59,050 nucleotides of DNA, taken from assembly GCA_021844425.1 (NCBI GenBank), contig JAKBTL010000022.1, positions 1 through 59,050 on the forward strand, given 5' to 3'. The translations under genes and the position numbers were made by a program. The stretch is from Actinomycetes bacterium (lineage in GTDB: Bacteria > Actinomycetota > Acidimicrobiia > Acidimicrobiales > RAAP-2). Positions 17,163 to 26,752 of the stretch are shown here, piece after piece (the first letter of the stretch is position 1; each line of letters begins with the position of its first letter). The notes beneath the pieces were generated by a model. The model had not been told where the DNA came from and did not search any database. It saw nothing but the letters and a program-made list of their open reading frames with translations.

Positions 17163-18296
17163 TCAGTCCAGCACGACGAGGTCGTCGCGATGGACCGCGA
17201 CCGGCGAGAGGTCCTCGGGGAGCTCCTCACTGCGCCGACCCACCCACTCCGCAGCCCGCTCCGAGGAGAAGCGGACGAGCCCCTTCGCGAAGACCTTCCC
17301 GTCGGCACCCGCGATCTCGACGGCGTCGTCGGGGTCGAAGCGCCCACGGCATTCGACCACGCCGGCCGCGAGCAACGAGCGACGTCGCTCGACGAGCGCA
17401 CGACGCGCCCCGTCGTCCACGACGAGCCGCCCGGCTGCACCGAGCGCGTAGGCGATCCAGAGCTTTCGAGCTGGCATCCTGTCCGCATACGGCCTGCAGA
17501 CAGTACCGACCCCGGGGACTCCCTCCATCGCGTCTTTCACCACGCCCGGTCGCCGGCCGTCGGCGATCACGGTCGTCACCCCTGAGCGGCTCGCCATGCG
17601 CGCGGCCGCGAGCTTCGACGCCATGCCGCCGCTGCCGACCGAGCCCGGACCACCTGCAACGTCCAAGAGGCGTTGGTCGACATCCAGCACTTCTTCGATG
17701 AGGGATCCCGAGCCGCCGAGCCGAGGATCTTCGCTGAGCAATCCGGGCATGTCGGTGAGGAGGACGAGAAGATCTGCGCCGACGAGGTGCGCGACCAGCG
17801 CAGCCAGCCGGTCGTTGTCGCCGAAGCGGATCTCCTCGTCTGCGACCGCGTCGTTCTCGTTCACCACCGGGACGACGCCCAGGCTCCACAGGTGCTGCAA
17901 CGTCGTTCGCGCGTGCAGGTACTGGCGTCGGTGCCCGAAGTCCAGTGGAGCAAGGAGCACCTGGCCAGCGAGCAATCCCTGCGCCCCGAGGCCGTCCTGC
18001 CACGCGCGCATGAGCCGCTGTTGCCCCACCGCCGAGAGCGCCTGGAGGACGGCGGGGTCCGTTGGACGCGGCCCTGTCCTCCCGAGCGCGGACCAGCCGC
18101 ACACGATGGCACCCGAGGTCACCACCACCACCCGCTGGCCGGCGCGAGCGAGCCCCGCAACCTCCCCGGAGACTCGTCCGATCACGTCCGCGTCGACGTC
18201 CCCGCGCTCGGTCGTCACCGTCGAGGACCCCAGTTTGACGACCACGGGCCGCGGTCCCCCGACGCGGTCGGCCGACGCGCTGGCTCCCGCGCTCAC
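17163..18296 (-). CDS. proB: Glutamate 5-kinase
   Basis: 377 aa. Phosphorylates glutamate, the feedback-regulated first step of proline synthesis. N-terminal amino-acid-kinase domain (VVKLGSSTVTTE, VTSGAIVCG, VVNENDAVADEEIRFGDND, VLLTDMPGL, GSGGMASKLAAARMA) and a C-terminal PUA domain (from about 280: GRLVVDDGARRALVERRRSLL). The GTG start overlaps the obgE TGA (GTGA). Order obgE-proB-proA is the standard actinobacterial one. Confidence 0.97.
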   Translation of the reverse strand: MSAGASASADRVGGPRPVVVKLGSSTVTTERGDVDADVIGRVSGEVAGLARAGQRVVVVTSGAIVCGWSALGRTGPRPTDPAVLQALSAVGQQRLMRAWQDGLGAQGLLAGQVLLAPLDFGHRRQYLHARTTLQHLWSLGVVPVVNENDAVADEEIRFGDNDRLAALVAHLVGADLLVLLTDMPGLLSEDPRLGGSGSLIEEVLDVDQRLLDVAGGPGSVGSGGMASKLAAARMASRSGVTTVIADGRRPGVVKDAMEGVPGVGTVCRPYADRMPARKLWIAYALGAAGRLVVDDGARRALVERRRSLLAAGVVECRGRFDPDDAVEIAGADGKVFAKGLVRFSSERAAEWVGRRSEELPEDLSPVAVHRDDLVVLD

Positions 18297-19696
18297 CGAC
18301 GCGCTCCGCGCCGCCGGCGGCCTTCGCCGGTCCGCAGCCCCTCCCCTGGCTCCGGGCGCTCGACGGGCTGATCCCGGAACCAGGTGAACGAGAGCGTGCC
18401 CACCCTGACCTCGTCGCCGTCGCGGGCCCCGGCGCGGGAGAGCGCCCTGTCGGTGCCCAGGCGCCGGAGACGACGCACGGCCTCGGCGAGCGCCTCGTCG
18501 TCGGTGAGGTCCGACAGGTTGACCGCACGCTCAGCTTCTCGCCCGGCGATGCGCCAGGCGCGCGGGCCCGTCCGCTCGGCGACGAGGCCTTCGGGTGCAG
18601 GGTGATGCTCGACGAGCGCGCCGAGGCCGGGGACGACGCCTTCGGGCCCGAAGGAACCATCCTCGGGCGCGAGCTCCCGGACACTGCCCGCACGCGCGAT
18701 GGACTGGGCCGCTTTCGACTCGACGACGATCGAGGCCATTCGCCGCACGAGATCGGGGACTCCTTCACCGGTCACAGCCGAGATGACGAGGTCGAGCGGC
18801 GTTCGTGTGCGCGCCTCTCCATGCTCGACGTCTGCTTTCGACCCCACGACGAGGCGCGGGCGCTCGAGGAGCCTCGGCTCGTAGCGACCAAGCTCGCCGA
18901 GGAGCACGGCGACCTGCGCGCCAGGGGTCACTCCGGTCGCCGAGGCGAGGTCCACGAGCAGCACGAGGGCTCGCGCCCGCTCGACGTGACGGAGGAACCG
19001 ATGCCCCAGCCCTCGACCCTCTGCAGCGCCTTCGACGAGGCCCGGGATGTCTGCGACCACGAACTCGGTGTCGTCGCCTGGTGCGCCGACCCGCACGACC
19101 CCGAGGTGGGGCTGGAGCGTCGTGAAGGGGTAGTCGGCGATCTTCGGACGTGCGGCGGAGATCACCGAGATGAGCGTCGACTTGCCGGCATTCGGGAACC
19201 CCACCAGCGCGACGTCGGCAGTCAGCTTGAGCTCGAGGTCCAACCAGCGCTCCTCGCCGTGCTCCCCCTGCTCGGAGAAGGCAGGAGCACGTCGGGCGTT
19301 CGCGAGGAACCGCGCGTTCCCCCGGCCGCCCTGCCCGCCCTCAGCTGCCAGCCACCGGTCCCTCGGGAAGGAGAGATCGCAGAGGACGCCGCCGCCGCGC
19401 TCTCGCACGACGGTCCCCACTGGGACCGGGACGACGAGGTCTGCGCCACGATGGCCGTGGCGGCGCTTCCCCGACCCATGGGCGCCGTCGCCGGCGCGCC
19501 GGAACGGGTGGTCCTTGAAACCAAGGAGCGATGCCTCGTTCGGGTCCGCGACGAGCCAGACGTCGCCACCCCGCCCGCCGTCCCCGCCGTCGGGCCCGCC
19601 TCGCGCCACGTGCGCCTCGCGCCGGAACGAGACGCTCCCCGCGCCGCCGTCGCCCGCCCTCGCGTGCAACTGCGCCTCGTCGACGAACCCGGACAT
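18293..19696 (-). CDS. obgE: Obg GTPase
   Basis: 467 aa. Ribosome-assembly and stress GTPase. The glycine-rich Obg fold is at about 2-158, the G domain at about 160-330 with G1 GFPNAGKST (166-174), switch YPFTTLQPHLG, G3 DIPG (216-219) and G4 as SKAD (variant of NKxD), and an OCT domain at about 345-425. The start at 19696 was chosen because MSGFVDEAQ is the family N-terminus; the frame is open 40 codons further. Normally obgE follows rplU-rpmA directly; here a divergent gene pair separates them by about 1.8 kb. Confidence 0.96.
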   Translation of the reverse strand: MSGFVDEAQLHARAGDGGAGSVSFRREAHVARGGPDGGDGGRGGDVWLVADPNEASLLGFKDHPFRRAGDGAHGSGKRRHGHRGADLVVPVPVGTVVRERGGGVLCDLSFPRDRWLAAEGGQGGRGNARFLANARRAPAFSEQGEHGEERWLDLELKLTADVALVGFPNAGKSTLISVISAARPKIADYPFTTLQPHLGVVRVGAPGDDTEFVVADIPGLVEGAAEGRGLGHRFLRHVERARALVLLVDLASATGVTPGAQVAVLLGELGRYEPRLLERPRLVVGSKADVEHGEARTRTPLDLVISAVTGEGVPDLVRRMASIVVESKAAQSIARAGSVRELAPEDGSFGPEGVVPGLGALVEHHPAPEGLVAERTGPRAWRIAGREAERAVNLSDLTDDEALAEAVRRLRRLGTDRALSRAGARDGDEVRVGTLSFTWFRDQPVERPEPGEGLRTGEGRRRRGARR

Positions 19697-19837
19697 GACC
19701 TTGGATCCTACGAGGGGCCTCTCGACCCCGCCGCCACGCGGCGGGCGGACGGGGCGGACGGATCCTGGATCAACCCGCGCGCGACGATGCGTTCGCGGAC
19801 TTAGTCGAGGCCTCACCCTCCGACATCGTCACTGGCT

Positions 19838-20518
19838 TCAGCGCGCCGTGACGTAGATCCGGCGCGAGAGCTCGGCACCGATCGCGATCGTCCCGCCCTG
19901 CGCCTCGAGCATCAGCGTGCCGTCGGGCGCTCGCGAGAGCACGGTGGCCGTCGTGCCCGGCACGAAATGGTGCTCGTCGAGGTAGACGAGCGCGTCCATG
20001 TCCATCTCGACGTCCTCGCTGATGCGGGCCACCAGGACGCTGTCGCCCACGGCAGCGTCGGCGAGCGGCTGCTGGGAGCCTTCGGGGAACGGCGTGGCCG
20101 AGCCCGGGATCGGGTTTCCGTGAGGACACGTCGCCGGGTCGCCGAGCAGCTGGACCAGCCGGGCCTCCACGTCGTCGGAGATCACGTGCTCCCAGCGACC
20201 CGCTTCGCGGTGCACCTTGTGCCATTCGAGCCCGATCACGTCGGCGAGCAGCCGCTCGGCCAGCCGATGCTTACGCACCACTTTCTCCGCGAGGAGCGAG
20301 CCCTTGTCCGTCAGCTCGACGACGCGCCCTTGCCTGCGGACGTACCCGTCGTCTCCGAGACGCTCGAGCATCTCGGAGACTGACGGCGCTGATCGACCCA
20401 GGCGCTCGGCGATACGCGCCTGGATAGGCAGCGTGCCCTCTTCCTTCAGGTAGTGCACCGCTTGGAGATACTCCTCGACGGGCGTGTGGTAGCCGTCGTC
20501 AGTCGTTGGATGCGCCAC
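19838..20518 (-). CDS. ideR: Metal-dependent regulator, DtxR/IdeR family
   Basis: 226 aa. Iron (or manganese) dependent repressor. Winged-helix domain (YLQAVHYLKEEG, RIAERLGRSAPSVSEMLERL), dimerisation/metal domain with EWHKVHREAGRWEHVISDDVE and the site-2 ligands in CPHGNPIPG, and a C-terminal SH3-like domain (VGDSVLVARISE..., FVPGTTATVL). IdeR length and C-terminal domain favour an iron-responsive type. Divergent from the phosphorylase gene with 77 nt between starts; no clear iron box was spotted there. Confidence 0.88.
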   Translation of the reverse strand: MAHPTTDDGYHTPVEEYLQAVHYLKEEGTLPIQARIAERLGRSAPSVSEMLERLGDDGYVRRQGRVVELTDKGSLLAEKVVRKHRLAERLLADVIGLEWHKVHREAGRWEHVISDDVEARLVQLLGDPATCPHGNPIPGSATPFPEGSQQPLADAAVGDSVLVARISEDVEMDMDALVYLDEHHFVPGTTATVLSRAPDGTLMLEAQGGTIAIGAELSRRIYVTAR

Positions 20519-20595
20519 TGCTGGCGAGCCTATCGGCGACGTCGGCTCCGATGCCCCGGAGCCGGGACGGGCGGGCAGGGCGTCCGCCTCGTAGC

Positions 20596-21495
20596 ATGAG
20601 CTCGGTGCCTACCACGAGCGCGGGTGCACCCGGCGCCAACCCCTTCGAGCAGGCGCGCATCGCTGCACGAGAGCTCAGTCGCATGACGGGCGCAGCCCGA
20701 CATGACGTTCTCGTCGTGCTAGGGACGGGTCTGTTCTCGGCTGCCGAGCTGCTCGGTGCGCAAGGGCCGCCGATCGACCTCACCTCGCTCCCGTGGTTCA
20801 CGCGCTTCTCCGGCCCCGGCCACCGCCTTGAGGCGTGGTCCGTCGAGCTCGAGGGGAAGCGCACCCTGGTCGTCGCCGGACGGCTCCACCTCTACGAGGG
20901 CAAGAGCCCGGCCGAGGTGGTCCATCCGGTGCGCACTGCGATCGCCGCGGGAGTCGAGGTGGTCGTGCTCACGGACAGCGCGGGTGCCGTCGACCCGGCC
21001 CTTTCCCCAGGAGAGGTCGTCGTCATCCGCGATCACCTGAACATGACGGGGACGTCTCCGCTCTCGGGCGTGGCGCTCGAAGGCACAGCAGGCTCCCGCC
21101 ACACCGACATGACCGATGCGTGGTCCTTGCACCTACGCAAGCTCGCCCTCGCCGTCGCACCTCTGCGCGAGGGCGTCTACGCGCAGATGCCGGGTCCCCA
21201 GCTCGAGACGCCCGCCGAGATCCGGATGCTCGCGACGCTGGGGGCCGACCTCGTCGGGATGTCGACCGTGCCGGAGGCCGTCGCCGCACGTCATCTCGGA
21301 GCCGAGGTCCTCGGGCTCGCCGTCGTGACCAACACCGCCTCCCGTCGAGCGCCAAGGCCGCTCGACGTCGACGAGGTCCTCCGCGTCGCGGCCAGCTCGG
21401 TGCCGACCGTGGCCGCCGTGGCGCGGGGAACGGTCCGCGAGCTGAAGGCACGAGCCCAAGCGACGTCCGGAGACGCCGAGCCCGCTTCGACGTAG
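20596..21495 (+). CDS. Purine-nucleoside phosphorylase, trimeric type
   Basis: 299 aa. Cleaves purine nucleosides with phosphate to base and ribose-1-phosphate in salvage. Motifs of the PNP/MTAP class: phosphate-binding LGTG (42-45) and GRLHLYEG (95-102), VLTDSAGAVDP, GPQLETPAEI (200-209), GMSTVPEAVAARHLG (221-235) and TNTAS (245-249). The start at 20596 is the nearest ATG before the fold; the frame is open 30 codons further but would overlap the divergent ideR start. Sits between rpmA and obgE on the opposite strand, an insertion into a conserved block. Confidence 0.9.
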   Translation: MSSVPTTSAGAPGANPFEQARIAARELSRMTGAARHDVLVVLGTGLFSAAELLGAQGPPIDLTSLPWFTRFSGPGHRLEAWSVELEGKRTLVVAGRLHLYEGKSPAEVVHPVRTAIAAGVEVVVLTDSAGAVDPALSPGEVVVIRDHLNMTGTSPLSGVALEGTAGSRHTDMTDAWSLHLRKLALAVAPLREGVYAQMPGPQLETPAEIRMLATLGADLVGMSTVPEAVAARHLGAEVLGLAVVTNTASRRAPRPLDVDEVLRVAASSVPTVAAVARGTVRELKARAQATSGDAEPAST

Positions 21496-21525
21496 GAGCC
21501 CAGGCGCAGCGCGCGCTCCCGGCGA

Positions 21526-21777
21526 TCAGCCAGGGAGGACGTCGACGAGCTTGCGATCCTTCCGGGCCCCGAATTTCACGACGCCGTCGGCAGTCGCGAA
21601 GAGCGTGTCGTCGGAGCCGCGGCCGACGTTCACCCCCGGGTGGAACCGGGTGCCGCGCTGGCGGACGATGATGGCCCCCGCACGCACGGCCGTGCCGTCG
21701 AACACCTTGACACCCAGGCGCTGGGCGTTCGAGTCCCGGCCGTTGCGGGTGGAACCCCCGCCCTTGGTCTTCGACAT
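21526..21777 (-). CDS. rpmA: 50S ribosomal protein L27
   Basis: 83 aa. The N-terminus [20 protein letters not shown] and the [20 protein letters not shown] stretch are diagnostic. L27 lies at the peptidyl-transferase centre. It begins directly with the mature-like sequence, without the cleaved N-terminal extension of firmicutes. It lies 24 nt after rplU. Confidence 0.98.
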   Translation of the reverse strand: MSKTKGGGSTRNGRDSNAQRLGVKVFDGTAVRAGAIIVRQRGTRFHPGVNVGRGSDDTLFATADGVVKFGARKDRKLVDVLPG

Positions 21778-21801
21778 CGATCCTCCTCGTCGTCTGCGTC
21801 G

Positions 21802-22116
21802 TCAGCCGGCCGCGATGGAGAGGATCTCCACCGTCGAATACCGCTGGCGGTGCCCCCACCGGCGTCGCTGGTTGGTCTTGGCCTTGTAGGTCATCGCGTT
21901 GATCTTCGGGCCCAGCTCCTCGCCCAGCACCCTCGCCGTCACCGTCACGCCGGCGAGCTCGCCAGCAGTGGCGCGGACGGCTCCCTCGTCGTCGACCAGG
22001 AGGACAGGCTCGAGAGCAACCTCCGAGCCGACGGGCTGGCCGAGGAGCTCCACGCGGACACGGTCGCCCTCGGCGACGCGCTCCTGTTTTCCTCCGCTGC
22101 GGATCACGGCGTACAT
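21802..22116 (-). CDS. rplU: 50S ribosomal protein L21
   Basis: 104 aa from the ATG at 22116 (MYAVIRSGGKQERV, the family N-terminus). C-terminal signature YKAKTNQRRRWGHRQRYS. Binds 23S rRNA. No strong Shine-Dalgarno precedes the ATG and only 26 nt separate it from the RNase E/G stop, so it may rely on read-through from rng; the frame also remains open upstream. Confidence 0.97.
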   Translation of the reverse strand: MYAVIRSGGKQERVAEGDRVRVELLGQPVGSEVALEPVLLVDDEGAVRATAGELAGVTVTARVLGEELGPKINAMTYKAKTNQRRRWGHRQRYSTVEILSIAAG

Positions 22117-22142
22117 GGAAGGGGCAGTGTACTGCAGCTCGG

Positions 22143-23852
22143 TCACAGCACCGACGCATCCAGGACGATGCCGCGCCCGTGGCAGACCTCGCACTCGGTG
22201 GAGAGGGACTCGATCAAGCCCTCGGAGATCCGCTTTCGGGTCATCTCGACGAGCCCCAGCTCCGAGATGTCGAACACCTGGGTCCTCGTCTTGTCCCGAG
22301 CCAGCGCTGCGCGAAGCGCCGAGGCGACCTTCTCCCGGTTCTCCCGCAGCTCCATGTCGATGAAGTCGATGACGATGATCCCGCCGATGTCCCGGAGCCG
22401 GAGCTGGCGGGCGACTTCCTCGGCCGCCTCGAGGTTGTTACGGAACACCGTCTCTTCGAGATTGCTCTTCCCGACGTTCTTCCCGGTGTTGACGTCGATC
22501 ACGGTCAGCGCCTCGGTCCGCTCGATGATGAGCGACCCGCCCGAGGGCAGCCAAACCTTGCGATCGAGTGCCTTGTGGAGCTGCTCGTGCACGTGGTACC
22601 GATCGAAGAGCGGCTGGCCCTCGGCCTGTGGGTCGTAGAGCTCGACGCGGTCGGCGAGATCGGGGCTGACCGTCTCCACGTAGCTGCGCACTTCGTCATA
22701 AAGGCCCGGGTCGTCGATGATGACCCCCCGGTACTCGCTGTTCAGCTCCTCGCGCAGGATCCGCACAGCCAACTCGGGCTCGCGGTAGAGGAGGCCCGGC
22801 ACCGTCATCCTCTGCGCAGCCCTCTCGATCGACGACCATTGCCCGAGCAACCCCTCGACGTCTCGCCTGAGCTCGGCCTCTGTCGCCCCCTCCGCAGCCG
22901 TTCGCACGATCAGGCCGTGGCCCGAGGGGCGCACTGCGTCGACGATCTTGCGCAGCCGACGGCGCTCGTTGTCACCGAGGCGCTTGGAGATGCCCATGGC
23001 ATCGCTGTTCGGGACGAGCACCACGAAGCGGCCCGGCAGCGAAACCTCCTGGGTGAGCCGCGCCCCCTTCGCACCGATCGGGTTCTTCGTCACCTGGCAA
23101 AGGATCAGCTGCCCTGGGCGGAGCACCTCCTCGATGCGCGGCTCGGCCTTGCGGGCACCGGCGTCGACGTCGTCGGTGTCGTAGCGGACGTCGCCGCGGT
23201 AGAGGACCGCGTTCTTCGGGATGCCGATGTCTACGAAGGCCGCCTCCATCCCCGGCAGGACGTTCTGGACGCGTCCGAGGTAGATGTTGCCGTCGATCTG
23301 GGTCGTCTCGTCCTGCGAGCGAGACACGAAGTGCTGCACGAGCGAGCGGCCCTCGAGGACCGCGATCTGCGACAGCCCCGGCTGGACGTGGACACAGATC
23401 AGGTACCGGCCGGTCGAGCGGGCCTTGCGCTCCCGCCCTCCGCGCCTCCGGCGTCGCTTGGAAGCGGCGGCCGTGACGTCCTCGTCAGTGTCGGACTTCC
23501 CGCCGTCGGCGTGCCCCTTCAGTCCGGCGGCAGCCGAACTTGTGGTGGCAAGCTTCCCTTCGGCCTCTTCGGCAGCCGGCCCTTTCGAATCAGCTCTGAC
23601 GACCTCGGGCCCGCGCCTCCGGGGAGGGGTCGCCGTCTGTGGGACGAGCGGCCGCACCGCGGGCGCCGGCTTCGTGTCCCCGATCCGCGGCCGCGGGACG
23701 GGCGCTGGCGCTTGTTCCCTCTCCCCTACCCTGGCGCCTCCGGGTCCTTCATCCTGGGCGCGGGATACCACCCGCCGTGGACCGTCGGCCCCCGGCGCAG
23801 CCTCGTCCGCCGGGGGACCGGTCGCGGTCCTCCCGTCCTCCAACTCTTCCAT
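22143..23852 (-). CDS. rng: Ribonuclease E/G family endonuclease
   Basis: 569 aa. Endoribonuclease for rRNA processing and mRNA decay. The first about 150 residues are disordered, ending in a basic block (KRRRRRGGRERKARS). Then an S1 domain (GNIYLGRVQNVLPGMEAAFVDIG), the catalytic region with metal-binding Asp453 (VIDVNTGKN) and Asp496 (VIDFIDM), and a Zn-link C554EVC557. There is no long RNase E-type C-terminal scaffold; the disorder is N-terminal instead. Located just upstream of rplU-rpmA, the conserved arrangement. Confidence 0.94.
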   Translation of the reverse strand: MEELEDGRTATGPPADEAAPGADGPRRVVSRAQDEGPGGARVGEREQAPAPVPRPRIGDTKPAPAVRPLVPQTATPPRRRGPEVVRADSKGPAAEEAEGKLATTSSAAAGLKGHADGGKSDTDEDVTAAASKRRRRRGGRERKARSTGRYLICVHVQPGLSQIAVLEGRSLVQHFVSRSQDETTQIDGNIYLGRVQNVLPGMEAAFVDIGIPKNAVLYRGDVRYDTDDVDAGARKAEPRIEEVLRPGQLILCQVTKNPIGAKGARLTQEVSLPGRFVVLVPNSDAMGISKRLGDNERRRLRKIVDAVRPSGHGLIVRTAAEGATEAELRRDVEGLLGQWSSIERAAQRMTVPGLLYREPELAVRILREELNSEYRGVIIDDPGLYDEVRSYVETVSPDLADRVELYDPQAEGQPLFDRYHVHEQLHKALDRKVWLPSGGSLIIERTEALTVIDVNTGKNVGKSNLEETVFRNNLEAAEEVARQLRLRDIGGIIVIDFIDMELRENREKVASALRAALARDKTRTQVFDISELGLVEMTRKRISEGLIESLSTECEVCHGRGIVLDASVL

Positions 23853-23876
23853 GAGGGAGATCCCTCCTTCGACATG

Positions 23877-24722
23877 TCATGACGCCCGCCTCTCGGCGCG
23901 CGTGGCGGCGGTGCCGGCCCCGTGGCCGCAGATGGCCAGCGGCTCGATCCGGGTGCCGTCGCGCTCGATCCATTGCTGCAGCCGACAAGCTCGCGAAAGC
24001 TTCGTGCCGGGGCCCAGTACCTCGACCAGCTCCCTCGGTCGCACGCCGCGCGGCCGGGTGGCGAGCTCCGCCTGGAGCCAGGCATGCTCGGGGTGCGTCG
24101 TCGGCTCGACCGCGCCACCCTCGGCGCGACGGACCACCGTCAGGGCCAGCACCGCGGGCCGCAGGTCGTCGGACGTGATCCGCCCCTTTCGCTCCCGCTC
24201 GACGAGGGCAGTCGGCGCAGCGAGCAACCGCTCGACACGCGACGTCAGCTCCTCTGATGCCAAACCGTGCACCTCCAGCTTCCAGCTGCACGATGATACC
24301 TCTTGTTGGAGCGATCCCGACCCCACTGGCAACCGAGCGATCCCGTGGACGTCGACCCCGTCGGGCAACAGCGCGGACAGCCGCGCTGCGAGGGGTTCTG
24401 CCGGGGGCTCTGCCGGGGGCTCTGCCGGGGGCTCTGCGACGTCGTCCCAGAGCTGCTCGGCTGCCCAATGGGAGCCGCTCGCCACGAACAGCTGCGGTGC
24501 GAGCGTGACGTCGAGGTACTCGGCGAGCGACTCGGCGCCCGTCGGCAGGGCGTAGCCGAAGCTGAGCAGCGGCCTCGGCGAGTACCCCTCCGACCACGCC
24601 ACTCGAAGGCCGCTTCGTCGCAGCGCGCGTTCCCACATCCGCACGACGTCGCGATGGCTCGTGAAGCGCACCTTGCCGGTCTTCGAGTAGCGGACTCGCA
24701 GGCGCACCCCCGATCCGGTCAT
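23877..24722 (-). CDS. DUF2344 / TIGR03936-type protein, radical SAM partner
   Basis: 281 aa. Family normally encoded next to, or fused with, the TIGR03960-type radical SAM protein that precedes it here by 17 nt; function unknown, inferred RNA-modification-related. N-terminal signature VRYSKTGKVRFTSHRDVVRMWERALRRSGL (about 7-36) and EGYSPRPLLSFGYALPTGAES (48-68) are typical (each longer run given by positions). A Pro/Glu/Ala repeat (AEPPAEPP..., about 95-110) is an in-frame 12-bp tandem repeat. The ATG at 24722 has GGAGG just before it. Confidence 0.85.
   Translation of the reverse strand: MTGSGVRLRVRYSKTGKVRFTSHRDVVRMWERALRRSGLRVAWSEGYSPRPLLSFGYALPTGAESLAEYLDVTLAPQLFVASGSHWAAEQLWDDVAEPPAEPPAEPPAEPLAARLSALLPDGVDVHGIARLPVGSGSLQQEVSSCSWKLEVHGLASEELTSRVERLLAAPTALVERERKGRITSDDLRPAVLALTVVRRAEGGAVEPTTHPEHAWLQAELATRPRGVRPRELVEVLGPGTKLSRACRLQQWIERDGTRIEPLAICGHGAGTAATRAERRAS
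24393..24438. repeat. 12-bp coding tandem repeat
   Basis: About four copies of GGGGGCTCTGCC, in frame, encoding repeated Pro-Ala-Glu-Pro in the DUF2344 protein. Copy number could vary without a frameshift. Confidence 0.85.
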
Positions 24723-24739
24723 CCCTCCGGGCGTCGCGC

Positions 24740-26740
24740 TCAACGCCTGGCGCTGACGAGGTGGACGGGAACGCGCCCACCCTGCTCGAGGTTCTGCCCA
24801 GTCCCCTGGCTGCCCCCGGCAGGGGGGTGCGGGGAAGCCACCACGTGCTCGAGCCCGAACCCGGTGCACGCCCCGCAGTCGTAGCAAGGGGTCCACCGGC
24901 AATCCTCCACGGCGCCGCCCGCCAGCGCCTCCCGCCAGTCCCCCCACAGGAAGTCGGGGTGCAAGCCAGCCGAGATGTGCCCCCACGGCAGGCACTCGTC
25001 GCGATCACGGCTGCGGTGGACAACCTCGTCGAGGGAGAGCCCCTCGGCCGCGAGCGCGTCTTCCCACAGGCCGAGGTCGAACTGCTCGGACCACTCCTGG
25101 AACGTGCCGCCAGCTCTCCACACGCGTTCGACGACCCCGCCGACGCGTCGGTCCCCGCGGCTCGCGATCCCCTCTGCCACCGACGCCTCAGGGTCGTGCC
25201 AGCGGATGGTGAGCCCGCGCGTGCCTCGTGCGGCCTCCCTGATGAGCGCGATCTTGCGGCGCAGCTCCTCGGCAGTGTCCTGCGACGCCCACTGGAACGG
25301 GGTCTGGGGCTTGGGCACGAAACCTCCGACGGAGGCAACGACGGTCACCGCGCGGTGGTAGCGGTGCCCGATCTCCGCGCAGCGCGCACCGAGCTCCGCG
25401 ATGGCGGCGACGTCCTCGTCCCGCTCGGTCGGCAGCCCGATGAGGAAGTAGAGCTTGACCCGCCTCCATCCCTGACTGAAGGCGGCGTCGACGGCGCTGT
25501 AGAGATCCTCCTCGGAGATGAGCTTGTTGATCACCTTGCGCATTCGCCAGGTGCCGCCTTCGGGTGCGAAGGTGAGGCCGGTCCGCCGCACTCGCTGGAT
25601 CTCCGCAGCCGTTCCGACGGTGAACGCGTCCACGCGAAGGCTCGGAAGGCTCACCGAGACCCGGCCCTCGTGGCGCGGGTCGCCGATGACGTCACGCACG
25701 AGCTGCTCGATGCCCGAGTAGTCGGCGGTCGACAGGGACGTCAGCGCGACCTCTTCGTAGCCGGTGCGAGAAAGGCCTTCTTCCACCATCGCTCGGACCT
25801 GGTGGGCGGGCCGCTCGCGTACAGGGCGGGTGACCATCCCCGCCTGGCAGAAGCGGCAGCCTCGCGTGCAGCCGCGGAAGACCTCGACGTTCAGCCGATC
25901 GTGGACGACCTCGGTGATCGGGACGAGCTGGCTACGCGGGTACGGCCATTGCCCGAGGTCAGCGATCGTTCGCTTCTCGACCACGGCGGGGACGCCGGGA
26001 AGCGGCTCCACCGCGACCAGGCGGCCATGCTCGTAGCGCGCCACGTACAGGGAGGGAACGTAGACCCCGGGAATCCTCGCCAGGTCGTGCATGAGCTCCT
26101 CGCGAGCCTGCGCGCTCCGAACCGGGACATGCGCCGCCACGACTTCGTTCACTTCGCCGACAACCTCCTCGCCGTCTCCGATGACGAACGCGTCGACGAA
26201 GTCGGCCAGCGGCTCCGGATTGAACACGCAGTGGCCGCCGGCCACGACGATCGGGTCGCTCGGATCGCGTGCCGACGAGCGCACAGGCAGGCCTGCGAGG
26301 TCGATCATGTTGAGCACGTTCGTGTAGACGAGCTCGGCGGAAAGGTTGAAGGCCAGAAGGTCGAACGCGCGTGCCGGGAGATGGCTCTCGACGGAGAAGA
26401 GCGGCACACCCTCGGCACGCATCGCGGACTCCATGTCGACCCAGGGCGCGTACGAGCGCTCCGCGAGCGCGTCGTCCCGGTCGTTCAGCAGCTCGTAGAG
26501 AATCTGCAGGCCTTGATTGGGAAGACCGATCTCGTACGTGTCGGGGTAGCAGAGGAGCCACGCCACCCGCCCCTCGCCATGGACAGGCGAACGAGCGCCC
26601 TGTTCGCCACCGACATAGCGCGCAGGCTTCTGCACGTCGAAGAGGAGCGCTTCCACCCTGGTCCACAGCGACTGGTGGGGCGCTGGAGCCGAACGCTCGG
26701 GCGTCGGGAGATCGATGTTCGGCGTGTCCACCGGGACCAT
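24740..26740 (-). CDS. TIGR03960-type B12-binding-like radical SAM protein
   Basis: 666 aa. The N-terminal part (about 60-200) resembles a cobalamin-binding-type Rossmann region (VAWLLCYPDTYEIGLPNQGL). The radical SAM core starts at RGCTRGCRFCQAG with cluster ligands Cys291, Cys295 and Cys298, followed by SLSTADYSGIEQL, LTFAPEGGTWRMRKVINK and FLIGLPTERDED. A C-terminal Cys cluster (DCRWTPCYDCGACTG) may hold a further Fe-S site. Reaction not established for the family. Between mrdA and the DUF2344/rng genes, a position conserved in actinobacteria. Confidence 0.88.
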   Translation of the reverse strand: MVPVDTPNIDLPTPERSAPAPHQSLWTRVEALLFDVQKPARYVGGEQGARSPVHGEGRVAWLLCYPDTYEIGLPNQGLQILYELLNDRDDALAERSYAPWVDMESAMRAEGVPLFSVESHLPARAFDLLAFNLSAELVYTNVLNMIDLAGLPVRSSARDPSDPIVVAGGHCVFNPEPLADFVDAFVIGDGEEVVGEVNEVVAAHVPVRSAQAREELMHDLARIPGVYVPSLYVARYEHGRLVAVEPLPGVPAVVEKRTIADLGQWPYPRSQLVPITEVVHDRLNVEVFRGCTRGCRFCQAGMVTRPVRERPAHQVRAMVEEGLSRTGYEEVALTSLSTADYSGIEQLVRDVIGDPRHEGRVSVSLPSLRVDAFTVGTAAEIQRVRRTGLTFAPEGGTWRMRKVINKLISEEDLYSAVDAAFSQGWRRVKLYFLIGLPTERDEDVAAIAELGARCAEIGHRYHRAVTVVASVGGFVPKPQTPFQWASQDTAEELRRKIALIREAARGTRGLTIRWHDPEASVAEGIASRGDRRVGGVVERVWRAGGTFQEWSEQFDLGLWEDALAAEGLSLDEVVHRSRDRDECLPWGHISAGLHPDFLWGDWREALAGGAVEDCRWTPCYDCGACTGFGLEHVVASPHPPAGGSQGTGQNLEQGGRVPVHLVSARR

Positions 26741-26752
26741 GACCGGTGCAGT

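Noticed and set aside
20519-20595. Iron box in the ideR-phosphorylase divergent promoter
   Set aside because: No TTAGGTTAGG-like palindrome was found.
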